64,000 nucleotides of DNA. It comes from Paenibacillus sp. PL91. GTDB taxonomy: Bacteria > Bacillota > Bacilli > Paenibacillales > Paenibacillaceae. The notes beneath the pieces are model-generated. The model ran no database searches. It was given only the letters and a program-made list of their open reading frames with translations, and had not been told where the DNA came from. Below, in pieces: positions 9,097 through 18,513 of this stretch. Position 1 is the first letter of the stretch. Each line of letters opens with the position of its first letter. Made by a program: the position numbers and the translations under genes. Location: the NCBI RefSeq assembly GCF_012935325.2, contig NZ_JABBYG020000008.1, positions 186,001 through 250,000 of the forward strand, in the 5' to 3' direction.

Positions 9097-10836
9097 ATGA
9101 ATCATACGCTATCGACATTAAAAAAACTCGGCACTTATTTGCTTCAGCAGCGGACAAGACTCACCGCGGTCATCATCCTTACAATAGCTGCCGCTGGTCT
9201 AACGCTTGCAGGTCCTTATTTGCTTGGCACGGCGCTAGACGATTATATTATTGCCAAGCAATATGACGGGCTGCTTCAAATCTGCCTGCTTATGCTTGGC
9301 GTGTATGCGGCTGGCAGCTTAGTTGGCTGGCTGCAAGCCTTCTTCCTGGCGGATGTGTCGCAGCGGACGGTATGGACCTTGCGCAACAATCTGTTCATTC
9401 ATTTGCAAAAGCTGCCTATCCCGTTCTTTGCCAGCAAAAATCATGGAGAGCTGATGAGCCGCACGACAAACGACATCGATAATGTGACGAATACGCTGAA
9501 CCAAAGCTTAATCCAGATCATATCGAGCGTCATTATGCTCATAGGCTCCTTCACGATGATGCTTCTCTTAAATGTCTGGCTCACGTTGGTCGCTCTCGTA
9601 GTCATTCCGCTCATTGTTTTCGTTTCCAAGCGAATCGCAAAGATGACGAAGCGCCAATTCAAAGGCCAGCAGCAGGAATTGGGAGGCCTCAATAGCTTTA
9701 TTGAAGAGACGGTATCCGGGCAAAAGGTCGTTGCTTTGTTCCATCAGGAGGAGAGGATGGCGGAGCGCTTCAGCGAGGCAAACGCGAAGCTGAAGAAGGT
9801 CGGAATCAAGGCTCAAATCTATTCCGGCACGATGGGTCCTTTTATGAACATGTTTGGCCATATCAGCTATTTGATCATTGCGGGCGTCGGAGGTTGGCTC
9901 GCCGTGCATGACCTTGCCACCGTGGGCGTTATTATAAGCTTTCTCGGTTATTCGAGGCAGTTTAGTGGTCCGCTTAATGAAGTTGCCAATCAATTTAACA
10001 TGATCCAGTCAGGCGTAGCAGGTGCTGAGCGGGTATTCGAAATGATGGAGGTTCCTTCGGAATACGAGGAGGCGGAGGCGGCATCAAAGGTGGAGTCGCT
10101 TGCAGGCAAGGTGGAATTCCGTGATGTAGGTTTTGAATATACGGATGGCACAGCTGCGCTTAGAAATATTAGCTTTACCGCGAAGCCTGGCGAGACGATC
10201 GCGTTGGTAGGTCCCACGGGAGCCGGCAAGACGACGATCATTAATCTGATCGGACGTTTCTTCGAAATAAAGGACGGTCAAATTTTGATCGATGATGAAG
10301 ATATTCGGAACATGGACAAAAACAGCCTCAGAAGCCAGCTCGGCATCGTGCTGCAGGATGCTCATCTGTTCTCGGGCACCATTCGCGAGAACATCCGCTA
10401 CGGCAAGCTGGACGCAACGGACGAAGAGGTGGAGGCAGCCGCGGCTCAAGCGAATGCGCACAGCTTCATCGCCAAGCTGGCCCAAGGCTATGACACGGAA
10501 CTGACGGCGGAAGGCGGCAACATCAGCCATGGACAGCGCCAGCTGCTTACGATCGCGCGAGCTATACTAGGCGATCCCGCGCTGCTCATCCTGGATGAAG
10601 CAACGAGCAGCGTCGATACGCTTGCCGAGCTTCAAATTCAAGAGGCGATGAAGAAGCTGCTCAGCGGAAGAACGAGCTTCGTCATTGCCCATCGGCTAAG
10701 CACAATACGTCATGCCGATACGATTTTATTTATTAAGGACGGGGAAATCGCGGAGCGCGGAAGCCATGAGGAGCTGCTTGCCAGGAGAGGGCTTTACTAT
10801 CAGCTGCACGGGAACCAGTTTTTACAAAACGCTTAG
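9097..10836 (+). CDS. Heterodimeric ABC exporter, catalytic subunit
   Basis: 579 residues with six-TM domain then NBD. Walker A 372-380 (GPTGAGKTT), Walker B with catalytic E501, and switch H532 are intact, but the signature is ISHGQ (476-480) in place of LSGGQ. The good ATP site is thus built from this subunit's Walker motifs and the partner's LSGGQ, while the other site is degenerate. The gene starts 3 nt after the partner, with AAGGAG inside the partner's end, so the two are translated together. Likely inner-membrane exporter of hydrophobic compounds; substrate not readable. Confidence 0.92.
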   Translation: MNHTLSTLKKLGTYLLQQRTRLTAVIILTIAAAGLTLAGPYLLGTALDDYIIAKQYDGLLQICLLMLGVYAAGSLVGWLQAFFLADVSQRTVWTLRNNLFIHLQKLPIPFFASKNHGELMSRTTNDIDNVTNTLNQSLIQIISSVIMLIGSFTMMLLLNVWLTLVALVVIPLIVFVSKRIAKMTKRQFKGQQQELGGLNSFIEETVSGQKVVALFHQEERMAERFSEANAKLKKVGIKAQIYSGTMGPFMNMFGHISYLIIAGVGGWLAVHDLATVGVIISFLGYSRQFSGPLNEVANQFNMIQSGVAGAERVFEMMEVPSEYEEAEAASKVESLAGKVEFRDVGFEYTDGTAALRNISFTAKPGETIALVGPTGAGKTTIINLIGRFFEIKDGQILIDDEDIRNMDKNSLRSQLGIVLQDAHLFSGTIRENIRYGKLDATDEEVEAAAAQANAHSFIAKLAQGYDTELTAEGGNISHGQRQLLTIARAILGDPALLILDEATSSVDTLAELQIQEAMKKLLSGRTSFVIAHRLSTIRHADTILFIKDGEIAERGSHEELLARRGLYYQLHGNQFLQNA

Positions 10837-10909
10837 CTCGCAAACGCTAATAAGGGCAAGTGGAATGTGGTACAATGAGACAAGCGATGCGATTAGGAGA
10901 TGACAAACG

Positions 10910-11188
10910 ATGACTGAACAATTGAATGAGCAAGAGCTTGTGCAATACATTGCAAGCGAAACGAACGCGGATGAGCAGCTGATCAAGCTGGTTTTGAAGC
11001 ATGAGCAAGCCTTCATCAACAATGCGAAGGAAGATAAGAACGGCGAGGTTGACATCGACAGCGACGAGCTGGTCGATTATATTCTTAGCCGCCCCGATGT
11101 CAAATCGAACGAGCTGGTAGTGGAGTCGATTATGGACGCGGAAATGGATTACTTAATGGATAAAGGGCTAGCCGGATACGTAGATTAA
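10910..11188 (+). CDS. Small acidic protein of unknown function
   Basis: 92 residues, strongly acidic, without Cys or membrane segment. It is predicted to be mainly helical (runs such as NEQELVQYIASE and VESIMDAEMDYLMDKG). I do not recognise the family. ATG at 10910 is preceded by AGGAGATGACAAACG, a good ribosome site. It sits 73 nt after the ABC exporter with TACAAT at 10872 as a possible own -10, and it ends in a clear terminator. Possibly the last gene of the exporter transcript. Confidence 0.7.
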   Translation: MTEQLNEQELVQYIASETNADEQLIKLVLKHEQAFINNAKEDKNGEVDIDSDELVDYILSRPDVKSNELVVESIMDAEMDYLMDKGLAGYVD

Positions 11189-11197
11189 TGCAAAAAT

Positions 11198-11238
11198 GAC
11201 TCCTGCCAAGAAGGAATGCGGCAGGGGTCTTTTTTTTT
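11198..11238 (+). terminator. Rho-independent terminator
   Basis: A 10-bp stem (11198-11207 with 11220-11229, one G-U) followed by nine T. Confidence 0.9.
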
Positions 11239-11351
11239 GCCCAAAATCGGCGATACCGTAAAATCGTCTACTTTTTTCAGGAGATTACTCCATATATTGC
11301 ACGCCGGATTCATCATACAATGAGTTCACAAACCGATTAGGGGTGGGAGCA

Positions 11352-12866
11352 ATGAGCCGGATTTTAGTGTCGATGGATGGCATCACGAAGCAGTTTCCAG
11401 GCGTACTGGCACTTGACCAATGCCGCTTCGAGCTTCATGCGGGGGAAGTGCATGCGCTGGTCGGAGAGAACGGGGCCGGCAAATCGACGATGATGAAAAT
11501 ATTAACCGGCGTTTACAAGAGGGATGCCGGACGGATCGTTTATAAAGGCAAGGAAGTTGAAATCGCGAGTACAAGAGCAGCGCAAAATCTCGGCATCAGC
11601 ATTATCCATCAAGAGCTTCAGCTCATGCCGGATCTCACGATCGCGCAAAATATTTTTATCGGGCGCGAGCCAAGGGCGAGGCTTCCTCTCTTTCTCGATG
11701 ACCAAGCGATCAATGACAAGACGCAGGCGCTGTTCCAGCGAATGAATCTAAAGCTCGATCCGCGTACGCTCGTCTCGGAGCTGACGGTGGCGAAGCAGCA
11801 AATGGTCGAAATTGCGAAAGCGCTCTCATTTCAATCGGAGCTGCTTATTATGGATGAACCGACGGCTGCGCTTACGAATGCCGAGATTGACGAGCTGTTC
11901 CGGATGATCAGCCAGCTGCGGGAGCAAGGAGTAGGCATTGTATACATTTCGCATCGGATGGAGGAGCTGAAGCGGATTACCGACCGCATTACGGTTATGC
12001 GGGACGGCACTTACATTGATACGGTACGAACGGCGGATACGACCATTGATGAAATTATTGCAATGATGGTAGGGAGGCAGCTATATGCGACCTCGAAGCC
12101 GGAAATAAGCGATAAGCAGCAGACCAAGGTGCTTGAGGTAAAGCGTCTCAATCGCGGCAGCGCGGTAATGGATGTTTCCTTTCATTTGAACAAAGGCGAG
12201 ATCATCGGTTTTGCCGGACTGATGGGAGCGGGCCGAACCGAGGTCGCGAGAGCGATCTTTGGCGCGGATCGGATTGATTCGGGGGAAATTTTCGTCAATG
12301 GGAAAAAAGTGAGCGTAAAGGGGCCGACGGATGCGGTCCGTTACGGGATCGGTTACTTATCGGAGGATCGGAAGCAGTTCGGGCTGCTCGTCGATATGGA
12401 TGTGAAGACGAATCTATCGATCGCATCCTACCGGGGCTTCCGCAATTCTCTTGGGTGGATGAATCAGTCGCGCATAGAGCAAAACGCGGAGAAGCATGTG
12501 GCATCGCTCAAAATCAAGACGCCGAGCGTCGACCAGCGGGTCAAGTTTCTGTCAGGCGGCAATCAGCAGAAGGTCGTTATCGGCAAATGGCTCACGCGCG
12601 ACTGCCAAATTCTAATGATTGATGAGCCGACGCGCGGCATAGATGTTGGGGCAAAGTCGGAAATTTATAAGCTGCTGGATGAGCTGGTGCAGCAAGGGAA
12701 GTCGATCATCATGATCTCCTCGGAGCTGCCGGAAATTTTGCGGATCAGCCACCGAATCATCGTCATGTGCGAAGGTCGCATTACCGGCGAATTAAGCAGC
12801 GAGGAAGCTACGCAAGAGCTGATTATGAAATATGCAACGATGCGAGTAGGGGAGGAAGCGTTATGA
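11352..12866 (+). CDS. Sugar ABC importer ATP-binding protein (RbsA/MglA type)
   Basis: 504 residues from the ATG at 11352, chosen over the in-frame GTG at 11343 because AGGGGTGGG lies just upstream of the ATG. Two ABC domains in tandem, as in CUT2 importers: the first has Walker A GENGAGKST and Walker B LLIMDEPTAAL; the second has a degenerate Walker A (GLMGAGRTE) but an intact LSGGNQQK signature and LMIDEPTRGID. It energises uptake of a monosaccharide through the permease encoded next. The stop overlaps the permease ATG by 4 nt. Confidence 0.93.
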   Translation: MSRILVSMDGITKQFPGVLALDQCRFELHAGEVHALVGENGAGKSTMMKILTGVYKRDAGRIVYKGKEVEIASTRAAQNLGISIIHQELQLMPDLTIAQNIFIGREPRARLPLFLDDQAINDKTQALFQRMNLKLDPRTLVSELTVAKQQMVEIAKALSFQSELLIMDEPTAALTNAEIDELFRMISQLREQGVGIVYISHRMEELKRITDRITVMRDGTYIDTVRTADTTIDEIIAMMVGRQLYATSKPEISDKQQTKVLEVKRLNRGSAVMDVSFHLNKGEIIGFAGLMGAGRTEVARAIFGADRIDSGEIFVNGKKVSVKGPTDAVRYGIGYLSEDRKQFGLLVDMDVKTNLSIASYRGFRNSLGWMNQSRIEQNAEKHVASLKIKTPSVDQRVKFLSGGNQQKVVIGKWLTRDCQILMIDEPTRGIDVGAKSEIYKLLDELVQQGKSIIMISSELPEILRISHRIIVMCEGRITGELSSEEATQELIMKYATMRVGEEAL

Positions 12867-13831
12867 AGCTAGCTGAAATACAAAAGCCCGTATCTTTAAA
12901 AACAGGCGCTACGCAAAAACTGCTGGCATTCGCCAGTCTCATCTTATTGGTCGTGTTCTTCTCCTTGTCGTCGGAAAACTTTTTCCGCTTCGATAATTTA
13001 ATCGGCATCATGCTGTCAACCGCCGTCATCGGCGTGCTGGCGCTTGGCTCGACCTTCGTTATTATTACAGGCGGCATCGATTTGTCGGTCGGTACGGTCA
13101 TGACCTTCGCTTCCGTTATGACCGGCGTCGTCATCACGTTTTGGGGCTTGCCGATCCCTTTCGGCATTGCAGGCGGCATTCTAACAGGCGCGCTTTGCGG
13201 ATTCATAAGCGGCTGGCTTGTCGCCAAAATGAATATTCCGCCGTTCATCGCCACACTCGGCATGATGATGGTGACGAAAGGGCTGTCGTTTGTCGTCTCT
13301 GGGACGAAGCCGATTTATTTTAACGATACGCCTGCCTTCTCGAAAATCGCGATGGAAACGCTGTTCAAGGTGCCGTTTGCGGTATACATCTTCTTCGGGC
13401 TTGCCGTTATTGCCAGCATCGTGCTGTCGAAGACGATTATCGGACGCTACAACTTCGCCCTTGGCAGCAATGAGGAAGCGACAAGGCTATCCGGCGTTAA
13501 CGTCACCTTCTGGAAAATTATTATCTATGTGATCACGGGCGCTTTCGCCGGCATTGCGGGCATCATGATGGCCTCGCGGCTTAATTCGGCGCAGCCTGCG
13601 CTTGGCTCCGGCTATGAGCTGGAAGCGATCGCAGCGGTCGTCATTGGAGGGACCTCGCTGAGCGGCGGGCAAGGCTCGATTCTCGGAACCGTCATCGGCG
13701 CGCTCATTATGAGCGTTCTGACGAACGGACTGCGCATCATGTCCGTACCGCAGGAATGGCAGGTCGTCATCGTTGGCTTAGTCGTGATCGGGGCGGTATA
13801 TGCGGATATATTGCGCCGCCGCAAAAAATAA
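12863..13831 (+). CDS. Sugar ABC importer permease (RbsC type)
   Basis: 322 residues. The ATG at 12863 overlaps the ATPase stop (ATGA) and is preceded by GGGGAGGAAGC. Eight to ten hydrophobic segments are visible, with the family motif GGIDLSVG near residue 76 and the C-terminal AVVIGGTSLSGGQGS block typical of BPD_transp_2 permeases. It forms the membrane channel of a CUT2 importer with its neighbours. The sugar cannot be told from the sequence; ribose, xylose, galactose and inositol systems all share this architecture. Confidence 0.93.
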   Translation: MKLAEIQKPVSLKTGATQKLLAFASLILLVVFFSLSSENFFRFDNLIGIMLSTAVIGVLALGSTFVIITGGIDLSVGTVMTFASVMTGVVITFWGLPIPFGIAGGILTGALCGFISGWLVAKMNIPPFIATLGMMMVTKGLSFVVSGTKPIYFNDTPAFSKIAMETLFKVPFAVYIFFGLAVIASIVLSKTIIGRYNFALGSNEEATRLSGVNVTFWKIIIYVITGAFAGIAGIMMASRLNSAQPALGSGYELEAIAAVVIGGTSLSGGQGSILGTVIGALIMSVLTNGLRIMSVPQEWQVVIVGLVVIGAVYADILRRRKK

Positions 13832-13910
13832 ACAACGGTATAGCTCTCTAATAGCCTCATGGGCTGAGGAGATTTCATACAATAAAAACGAGCGTAAGGG
13901 GAGATCGACA

Positions 13911-14942
13911 ATGAAGCGAAATAAATGGATTTCAATGGCCATGCTGGTGCTTGCTTCGGTTATGGTGCTCAGCGCATGCGGTTCTAACGGCGGAAATAAC
14001 GGCGGCAGCAAAGCCGAGAATAAACCGGCGGCAGCGGAAACAAACGATTCGAAGAACGACACAGGTGACAAAAAGCTTTATATCCCGGTTATCTCCAAAG
14101 GATTCCAGCATCAGTTCTGGCAAGCGGTGAAGCAGGGCGCAGAGAAAGCGGCGACAGAGCTGAATGTCGAGATTACGTTCGAGGGCCCTGAGACAGAAGC
14201 CCAAGTGGACAAACAAATCGAGATGCTGCAGGCAGCGCTCGACAAGAAGCCAAGTGCGATAGCCTTCGCTGCGCTGGACAGCAAAGCCTCGATCCCGCTG
14301 CTCGAGAAAGCCAAAGCGAACAATATTCCCGTCGTGGGCTTCGACTCCGGCGTAGACAGCGACATTCCGGTAACAACAGCGGCAACTAACAACATTGCGG
14401 CAGCGGCGCTTGCGGCGGACAAAATGGCGGAGCTGATCGGAGGCTCCGGCGAGGTTGCGCTAGTCGTCCATGACCAAACGAGCCGTACAGGCATCGATCG
14501 CCGCGACGGGTTCGTGAATCAAATCAAAGATAAATATCCGGATATCAAAATTGTCGATATTCAATATGGAGCGGGCGACCAGCTCAAATCAACCGACCTT
14601 GCGAAGGCGATTATACAAGCGCATCCTGATCTTAAAGGCTTCTTCGGCGCCAACGAAGGCTCGGCCATCGGTGTCGTCAATGCGGTAGGCGAGCTTGGCA
14701 AGCAGGGCAAGATTACGGTCGTTGGCTACGATTCCGGCAAGCTGCAAATGGAGGCGATCAAAAACGGTACGATGGCAGGCGCCATTACGCAGGACCCGAT
14801 CGGCATAGGGTATTGGTCGGTGAAAGCGGCAGTACAAGCGATTAATGGAGAGAAGGTAGAGCCGAATATTGATACGGGGTTCCACTGGTACGACAAAACG
14901 AATATCGATTCGGATGAAATTAAACCTCTTTTATACGAATAA
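13911..14942 (+). CDS. Sugar-binding lipoprotein of the CUT2 importer (RbsB type)
   Basis: 343 residues from the ATG at 13911, which follows GGGGAGATCGACA. Signal peptide with lipobox VLSAC, then a Gly/Asn-rich spacer and a periplasmic-binding-protein type 1 fold (ISKGFQHQFWQAVKQGAEKAA, QIEMLQAALDKKPSAIAFAA, TVVGYDSGKLQMEAI). It would capture the sugar outside the membrane and deliver it to the permease. It lies 79 nt after the permease and is followed by a hairpin that separates it from the regulatory genes. Confidence 0.93.
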   Translation: MKRNKWISMAMLVLASVMVLSACGSNGGNNGGSKAENKPAAAETNDSKNDTGDKKLYIPVISKGFQHQFWQAVKQGAEKAATELNVEITFEGPETEAQVDKQIEMLQAALDKKPSAIAFAALDSKASIPLLEKAKANNIPVVGFDSGVDSDIPVTTAATNNIAAAALAADKMAELIGGSGEVALVVHDQTSRTGIDRRDGFVNQIKDKYPDIKIVDIQYGAGDQLKSTDLAKAIIQAHPDLKGFFGANEGSAIGVVNAVGELGKQGKITVVGYDSGKLQMEAIKNGTMAGAITQDPIGIGYWSVKAAVQAINGEKVEPNIDTGFHWYDKTNIDSDEIKPLLYE

Positions 14943-14958
14943 GCATGTATCCATAAGC

Positions 14959-14992
14959 AGTAGGCCGGCGAAGCACACCGGTCTACTTTTTA
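14959..14992 (+). terminator. Terminator or partial attenuator after the sugar importer
   Basis: A 10-bp stem (14959-14968 with 14978-14987, one G-U) followed by CTTTTTACTGTTTTC. It may lower expression of the following two-component genes relative to the importer. Confidence 0.75.
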
Positions 14993-15074
14993 CTGTTTTC
15001 GCACAGCGGGAACAGCTAATGGCAGGGAATTATGTAAGCGCTATCGAAATGCTTGTGAAAGGAGGCGTGGCTAA

Positions 15075-16691
15075 ATGTACAAAATGATAATCGTCGACGA
15101 TGAGGATGAAGTAAGAGAAGGCGTGGAGCGGCTGACCAATTGGGAGCGCTGCGGTTTCGAGCTTGTCGGCGATTTCAGTAACGGCAGAGACGCGCTTGAG
15201 GCTGTTGAACGGCTGCGTCCCGATGTGGTCATAACCGATATTAATATGCCTTATATGGACGGGATGGAGCTTGCGGCCCAATTAAACGCATTGTATCGGG
15301 AGTTGAAGGTTGTCATCCTAACCGGCTACGAGGATTTTGATTATGCGAAGCAGGCGATTAAGCTGAAGGTAAAGGATTATTTGCTGAAGCCAATTAATTT
15401 GCAGGAATTTACGGAGTTTCTGTTAAAAATGAAGCGGGAGCTGGATGAAGAGCAGGCCCGCATGGAGGATATGTCGGCCTTGCAGCAGCGGTTGAATGAG
15501 AGCTTTCCGCTGCTGCGCGAGCGCTTCCTTGAGAAGCTGGTCACGGTGCCGATGGCCGAGCACGATATCGTGCAGAAGCTTCATTACTTCCACCAAAGCT
15601 TAGAGGGGCCGGCTTATTTGGCGATGCTGCTGGATTTGGAGGATGCCGATGCGTTATCTGGGACGGCGGCATATGGAGATAGAGAGCTGCTTCGATTCGC
15701 GCTGCTGAATATCGCGCAGGAAATTATACAGAAGGAGCATGGAGGAATCGTTTTCCAGACGAATCATGACAAGTCTGTCGCGCTGCTCGGGGGACCGGAA
15801 GATGCGATTGCGGTAGAAGCGCAGAAGCTGGCGGCGCATGTGGGGGAAGCGGTTCGCAAATATTTGAAGCTGGACGTATCGATCGGGATCGGCGGCATTT
15901 GCCGATCAAGAAGAGAGCTGCGAATCTCTTATCAGGAGGCTTGCTCGGCGCTGGACTATCGCTTTCTGCTCGGCACAGGCAGCATTATTTCGATTCACGA
16001 CGTAGAGTTCGGCGAGCGGATCAGCACGTCCGCCTATTACGAATTTGAGAAGAAGCTGATGGCCGCGGTAAAAACAGCGAAGGCTGCGCAAGCCTCTGCC
16101 ATACTTGGTGAGTGGTTTATGGAGCTGAAGCAGTCGGGGGCAACGCCTGGCAGCTGCTACGGCTATCTTCACCGCATATTGGCAGCCTTTATCAACATGA
16201 TCGCCCAAACGGGCTTTGACGACTCCAAGCTGCTGGGAGATGATCCGTTTGCAACTATTCCGGCGCTCAAATCAGTCGATCAAATGAAAGACTGGCTGGA
16301 TGAGACATGCCGCAGCGTGATTTCATTTCTGTCCGAGCAGCGGACGCAAGTTAACAATACGCAGCTGGAGGACGCTCTTTTGTACATTAACGATAACTAT
16401 GGCAGTCCGGAGCTGTCGCTTCAACAAGTGTGCCAGCATGTGTTTTTAAGCCTTAGCTACTTCAGCGCGCTGTTCAAGCAGCATACCGGCGATACGTTTG
16501 TCGAGTATTTAACTCGTCTTCGCCTTGAGAAGGCTAAGCAGCTGCTCGTTGGAACGCAGCTCAAGGCGTACGACATCGCTGAGCGGGTCGGTTACGCCGA
16601 CCCGCAATATTTCAGTGTCATCTTCAAGCGCCGCATCGGCATGACGCCGAAGGAATATCGAGCAGCTATGAAGGAGAATGCTTCGAGATGA
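15075..16691 (+). CDS. YesN-type response regulator with AraC DNA-binding domain
   Basis: 538 residues. N-terminal receiver domain with acidic pocket (VDDED), phospho-acceptor D55 (VVITDINMP) and conserved Lys in YLLKPI. A long middle segment precedes a C-terminal two-helix-turn-helix AraC domain (about residues 435-535, FVEYLTRLRLEKAKQLL and GYADPQYFSVIFKR). ATG at 15075 follows AAAGGAGGCG. It overlaps the kinase gene by 4 nt. By position it controls the adjacent CUT2 sugar importer in response to extracellular sugar. Confidence 0.93.
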   Translation: MYKMIIVDDEDEVREGVERLTNWERCGFELVGDFSNGRDALEAVERLRPDVVITDINMPYMDGMELAAQLNALYRELKVVILTGYEDFDYAKQAIKLKVKDYLLKPINLQEFTEFLLKMKRELDEEQARMEDMSALQQRLNESFPLLRERFLEKLVTVPMAEHDIVQKLHYFHQSLEGPAYLAMLLDLEDADALSGTAAYGDRELLRFALLNIAQEIIQKEHGGIVFQTNHDKSVALLGGPEDAIAVEAQKLAAHVGEAVRKYLKLDVSIGIGGICRSRRELRISYQEACSALDYRFLLGTGSIISIHDVEFGERISTSAYYEFEKKLMAAVKTAKAAQASAILGEWFMELKQSGATPGSCYGYLHRILAAFINMIAQTGFDDSKLLGDDPFATIPALKSVDQMKDWLDETCRSVISFLSEQRTQVNNTQLEDALLYINDNYGSPELSLQQVCQHVFLSLSYFSALFKQHTGDTFVEYLTRLRLEKAKQLLVGTQLKAYDIAERVGYADPQYFSVIFKRRIGMTPKEYRAAMKENASR

Positions 16692-18511
16692 GGGGACGTT
16701 CCTTCTTCCAGTTCAAAAGCATTCATACCAATATTGCGCTTGCCTTCTCCTGCCTCATTATTTGCACGACTGTCATCCTTAGTGTAAATACGTATCTAAT
16801 TTCTTCGGATGCGGTGAAAGACAACTCATACGATTATACAGCCCAGCTCGTCGAGCAGGTAAACAACAACATACAGACTTACATTGGCAACATGGAGAGC
16901 ATTGCTGAGCTCGCGCTGCGTGACGAGGATTTGCAGCGACTGATGCGGCTATATGATCCGCAGGACCCGGAAGGACTGGCGCTTGCCAAGCAAACGAGCA
17001 CCTTCTTCCGTTCCATCGCCCGATCCCGCAACGATATTGCCTCCATCGTATTCATCGGGACGAACGGCGCACTCGTATCCGACCGCGATGACGCGCAGTT
17101 AAAGGATTATTATGAGCTGATAAGCCAAGATTGGTACAAGCAAGCGAAAACGGCAGAGGGCAAGTCAGTCATTTCCTCCTCGCGCGTACAGCATGTATAC
17201 AAGAACGAGTACAACTGGGTAGTCTCGATCAGCCGTCAGGCAGAGACTGCTGCGGACGGTAATAGCGGCGTCCTTCTTGTGGACTTGAACTATAATGTCA
17301 TCAATGATCTTTGCAAGCAAATTCATATGGGGAATCGCGGCTATGTGTTTCTGCTTGATCCGACTGGCGATTTGATTTACCACCCGCAGCAGCAGCTCGT
17401 ATACTCGGGCCTGAAATCGGAGGCGCTCAATCAAATTTTGCAGATGCAGGGCTATCGGTTTATAAAGGCAAAGAGCGACGGTACAACAAAGCTTTATACG
17501 ATTGGCAGCTCACGCTACGGCTGGAAGGTCGTCGGGGTAAATTATCCGGAGGAGCTTGTCGGCGATAAAAGCAAAATTCAATTTTCAGCGATGCTGTGGG
17601 GCTCCATATGTTTGCTTATTGCGCTCATCTTCTCGATTCTTCTCTCCTTAACGCTAACGAAGCCGATCAAAAAGCTGGAAGGCCATATGAAGAAGGTAGA
17701 GAAGGGAGATTTCAATACGCGCTATGAAATTGAGGGCATCAATGAAATCGGCAAGCTGGCGCGAACGTTTAATTTGATGACCGGCAAAATCAAGGAGCTG
17801 ATGAGCCAGGTCGTGCAGGAGCAGGAGGATAAGCGAATCAGCGAGCTGAAGGCGCTGCAGGCGCAAATCCATCCTCACTTTCTGTACAATACGCTTGATT
17901 CGATCATCTGGATGGCGGAGATGGGGAAGATGGGCGATGTGGTCAAGATGACATCAGCCTTGTCGAAGCTGCTTCGCTCAACGATTAGCAAGGGCGAGGA
18001 GCTTATTCCCATTCGTGCGGAGCTTGCGCATATCGAGCATTATTTGACGATTCAAAATATCCGCTACCGCAACAAGTTTGCTTACAGCATCGACGTCGAT
18101 CCAGCCATTCTGGATTGCAAAATATTGAAGATCGTACTCCAGCCGATTGTGGAAAACGCGATTTACCATGGCATCAAAAACAAAGCCGATGCCGGCCATA
18201 TTCTCATTAAAGGATTTCGAACGAGCGAAGGCATAACGCTCCAAATTATAGATGATGGTGTAGGGATGGACGAAGCAAAGCTCCAAGCCCTTGCAGCTAA
18301 AGGGCGACCGCAGCCGCATACATCCCATGCAGCGCCTGCGCACTCGCTTGCTTCCGCATCCGCAACGAGCGGACTAGGGCTCCAAAATGTGAATCACCGC
18401 ATTCAACTGAATTTCAGCGACCGCTTTGGGCTGTCCTTCGAAAGCGAGCTCGACGAGGGAACGACGGTTACGCTTCGAATGCCGGAAATCATGGAGGATA
18501 AAGGAGAATAA
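16688..18511 (+). CDS. YesM-type sensor histidine kinase
   Basis: 607 residues. Two transmembrane segments (about 15-37 and 300-323) flank a large extracellular Cache-like sensor domain. A HAMP segment and a His_kinase domain (QIHPHFLYNTLD with H395) follow, then a HATPase (LQPIVENAIYHG, DDGVGM, TSGLGLQNV). Between the DDGVGM and GLGLQNV boxes there is an insertion rich in Ala, Ser and His. ATGA overlap with the yesN-like gene indicates translational coupling. Phosphorylates the upstream regulator. Confidence 0.93.
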   Translation: MRGRSFFQFKSIHTNIALAFSCLIICTTVILSVNTYLISSDAVKDNSYDYTAQLVEQVNNNIQTYIGNMESIAELALRDEDLQRLMRLYDPQDPEGLALAKQTSTFFRSIARSRNDIASIVFIGTNGALVSDRDDAQLKDYYELISQDWYKQAKTAEGKSVISSSRVQHVYKNEYNWVVSISRQAETAADGNSGVLLVDLNYNVINDLCKQIHMGNRGYVFLLDPTGDLIYHPQQQLVYSGLKSEALNQILQMQGYRFIKAKSDGTTKLYTIGSSRYGWKVVGVNYPEELVGDKSKIQFSAMLWGSICLLIALIFSILLSLTLTKPIKKLEGHMKKVEKGDFNTRYEIEGINEIGKLARTFNLMTGKIKELMSQVVQEQEDKRISELKALQAQIHPHFLYNTLDSIIWMAEMGKMGDVVKMTSALSKLLRSTISKGEELIPIRAELAHIEHYLTIQNIRYRNKFAYSIDVDPAILDCKILKIVLQPIVENAIYHGIKNKADAGHILIKGFRTSEGITLQIIDDGVGMDEAKLQALAAKGRPQPHTSHAAPAHSLASASATSGLGLQNVNHRIQLNFSDRFGLSFESELDEGTTVTLRMPEIMEDKGE

Positions 18512-18513
18512 CC

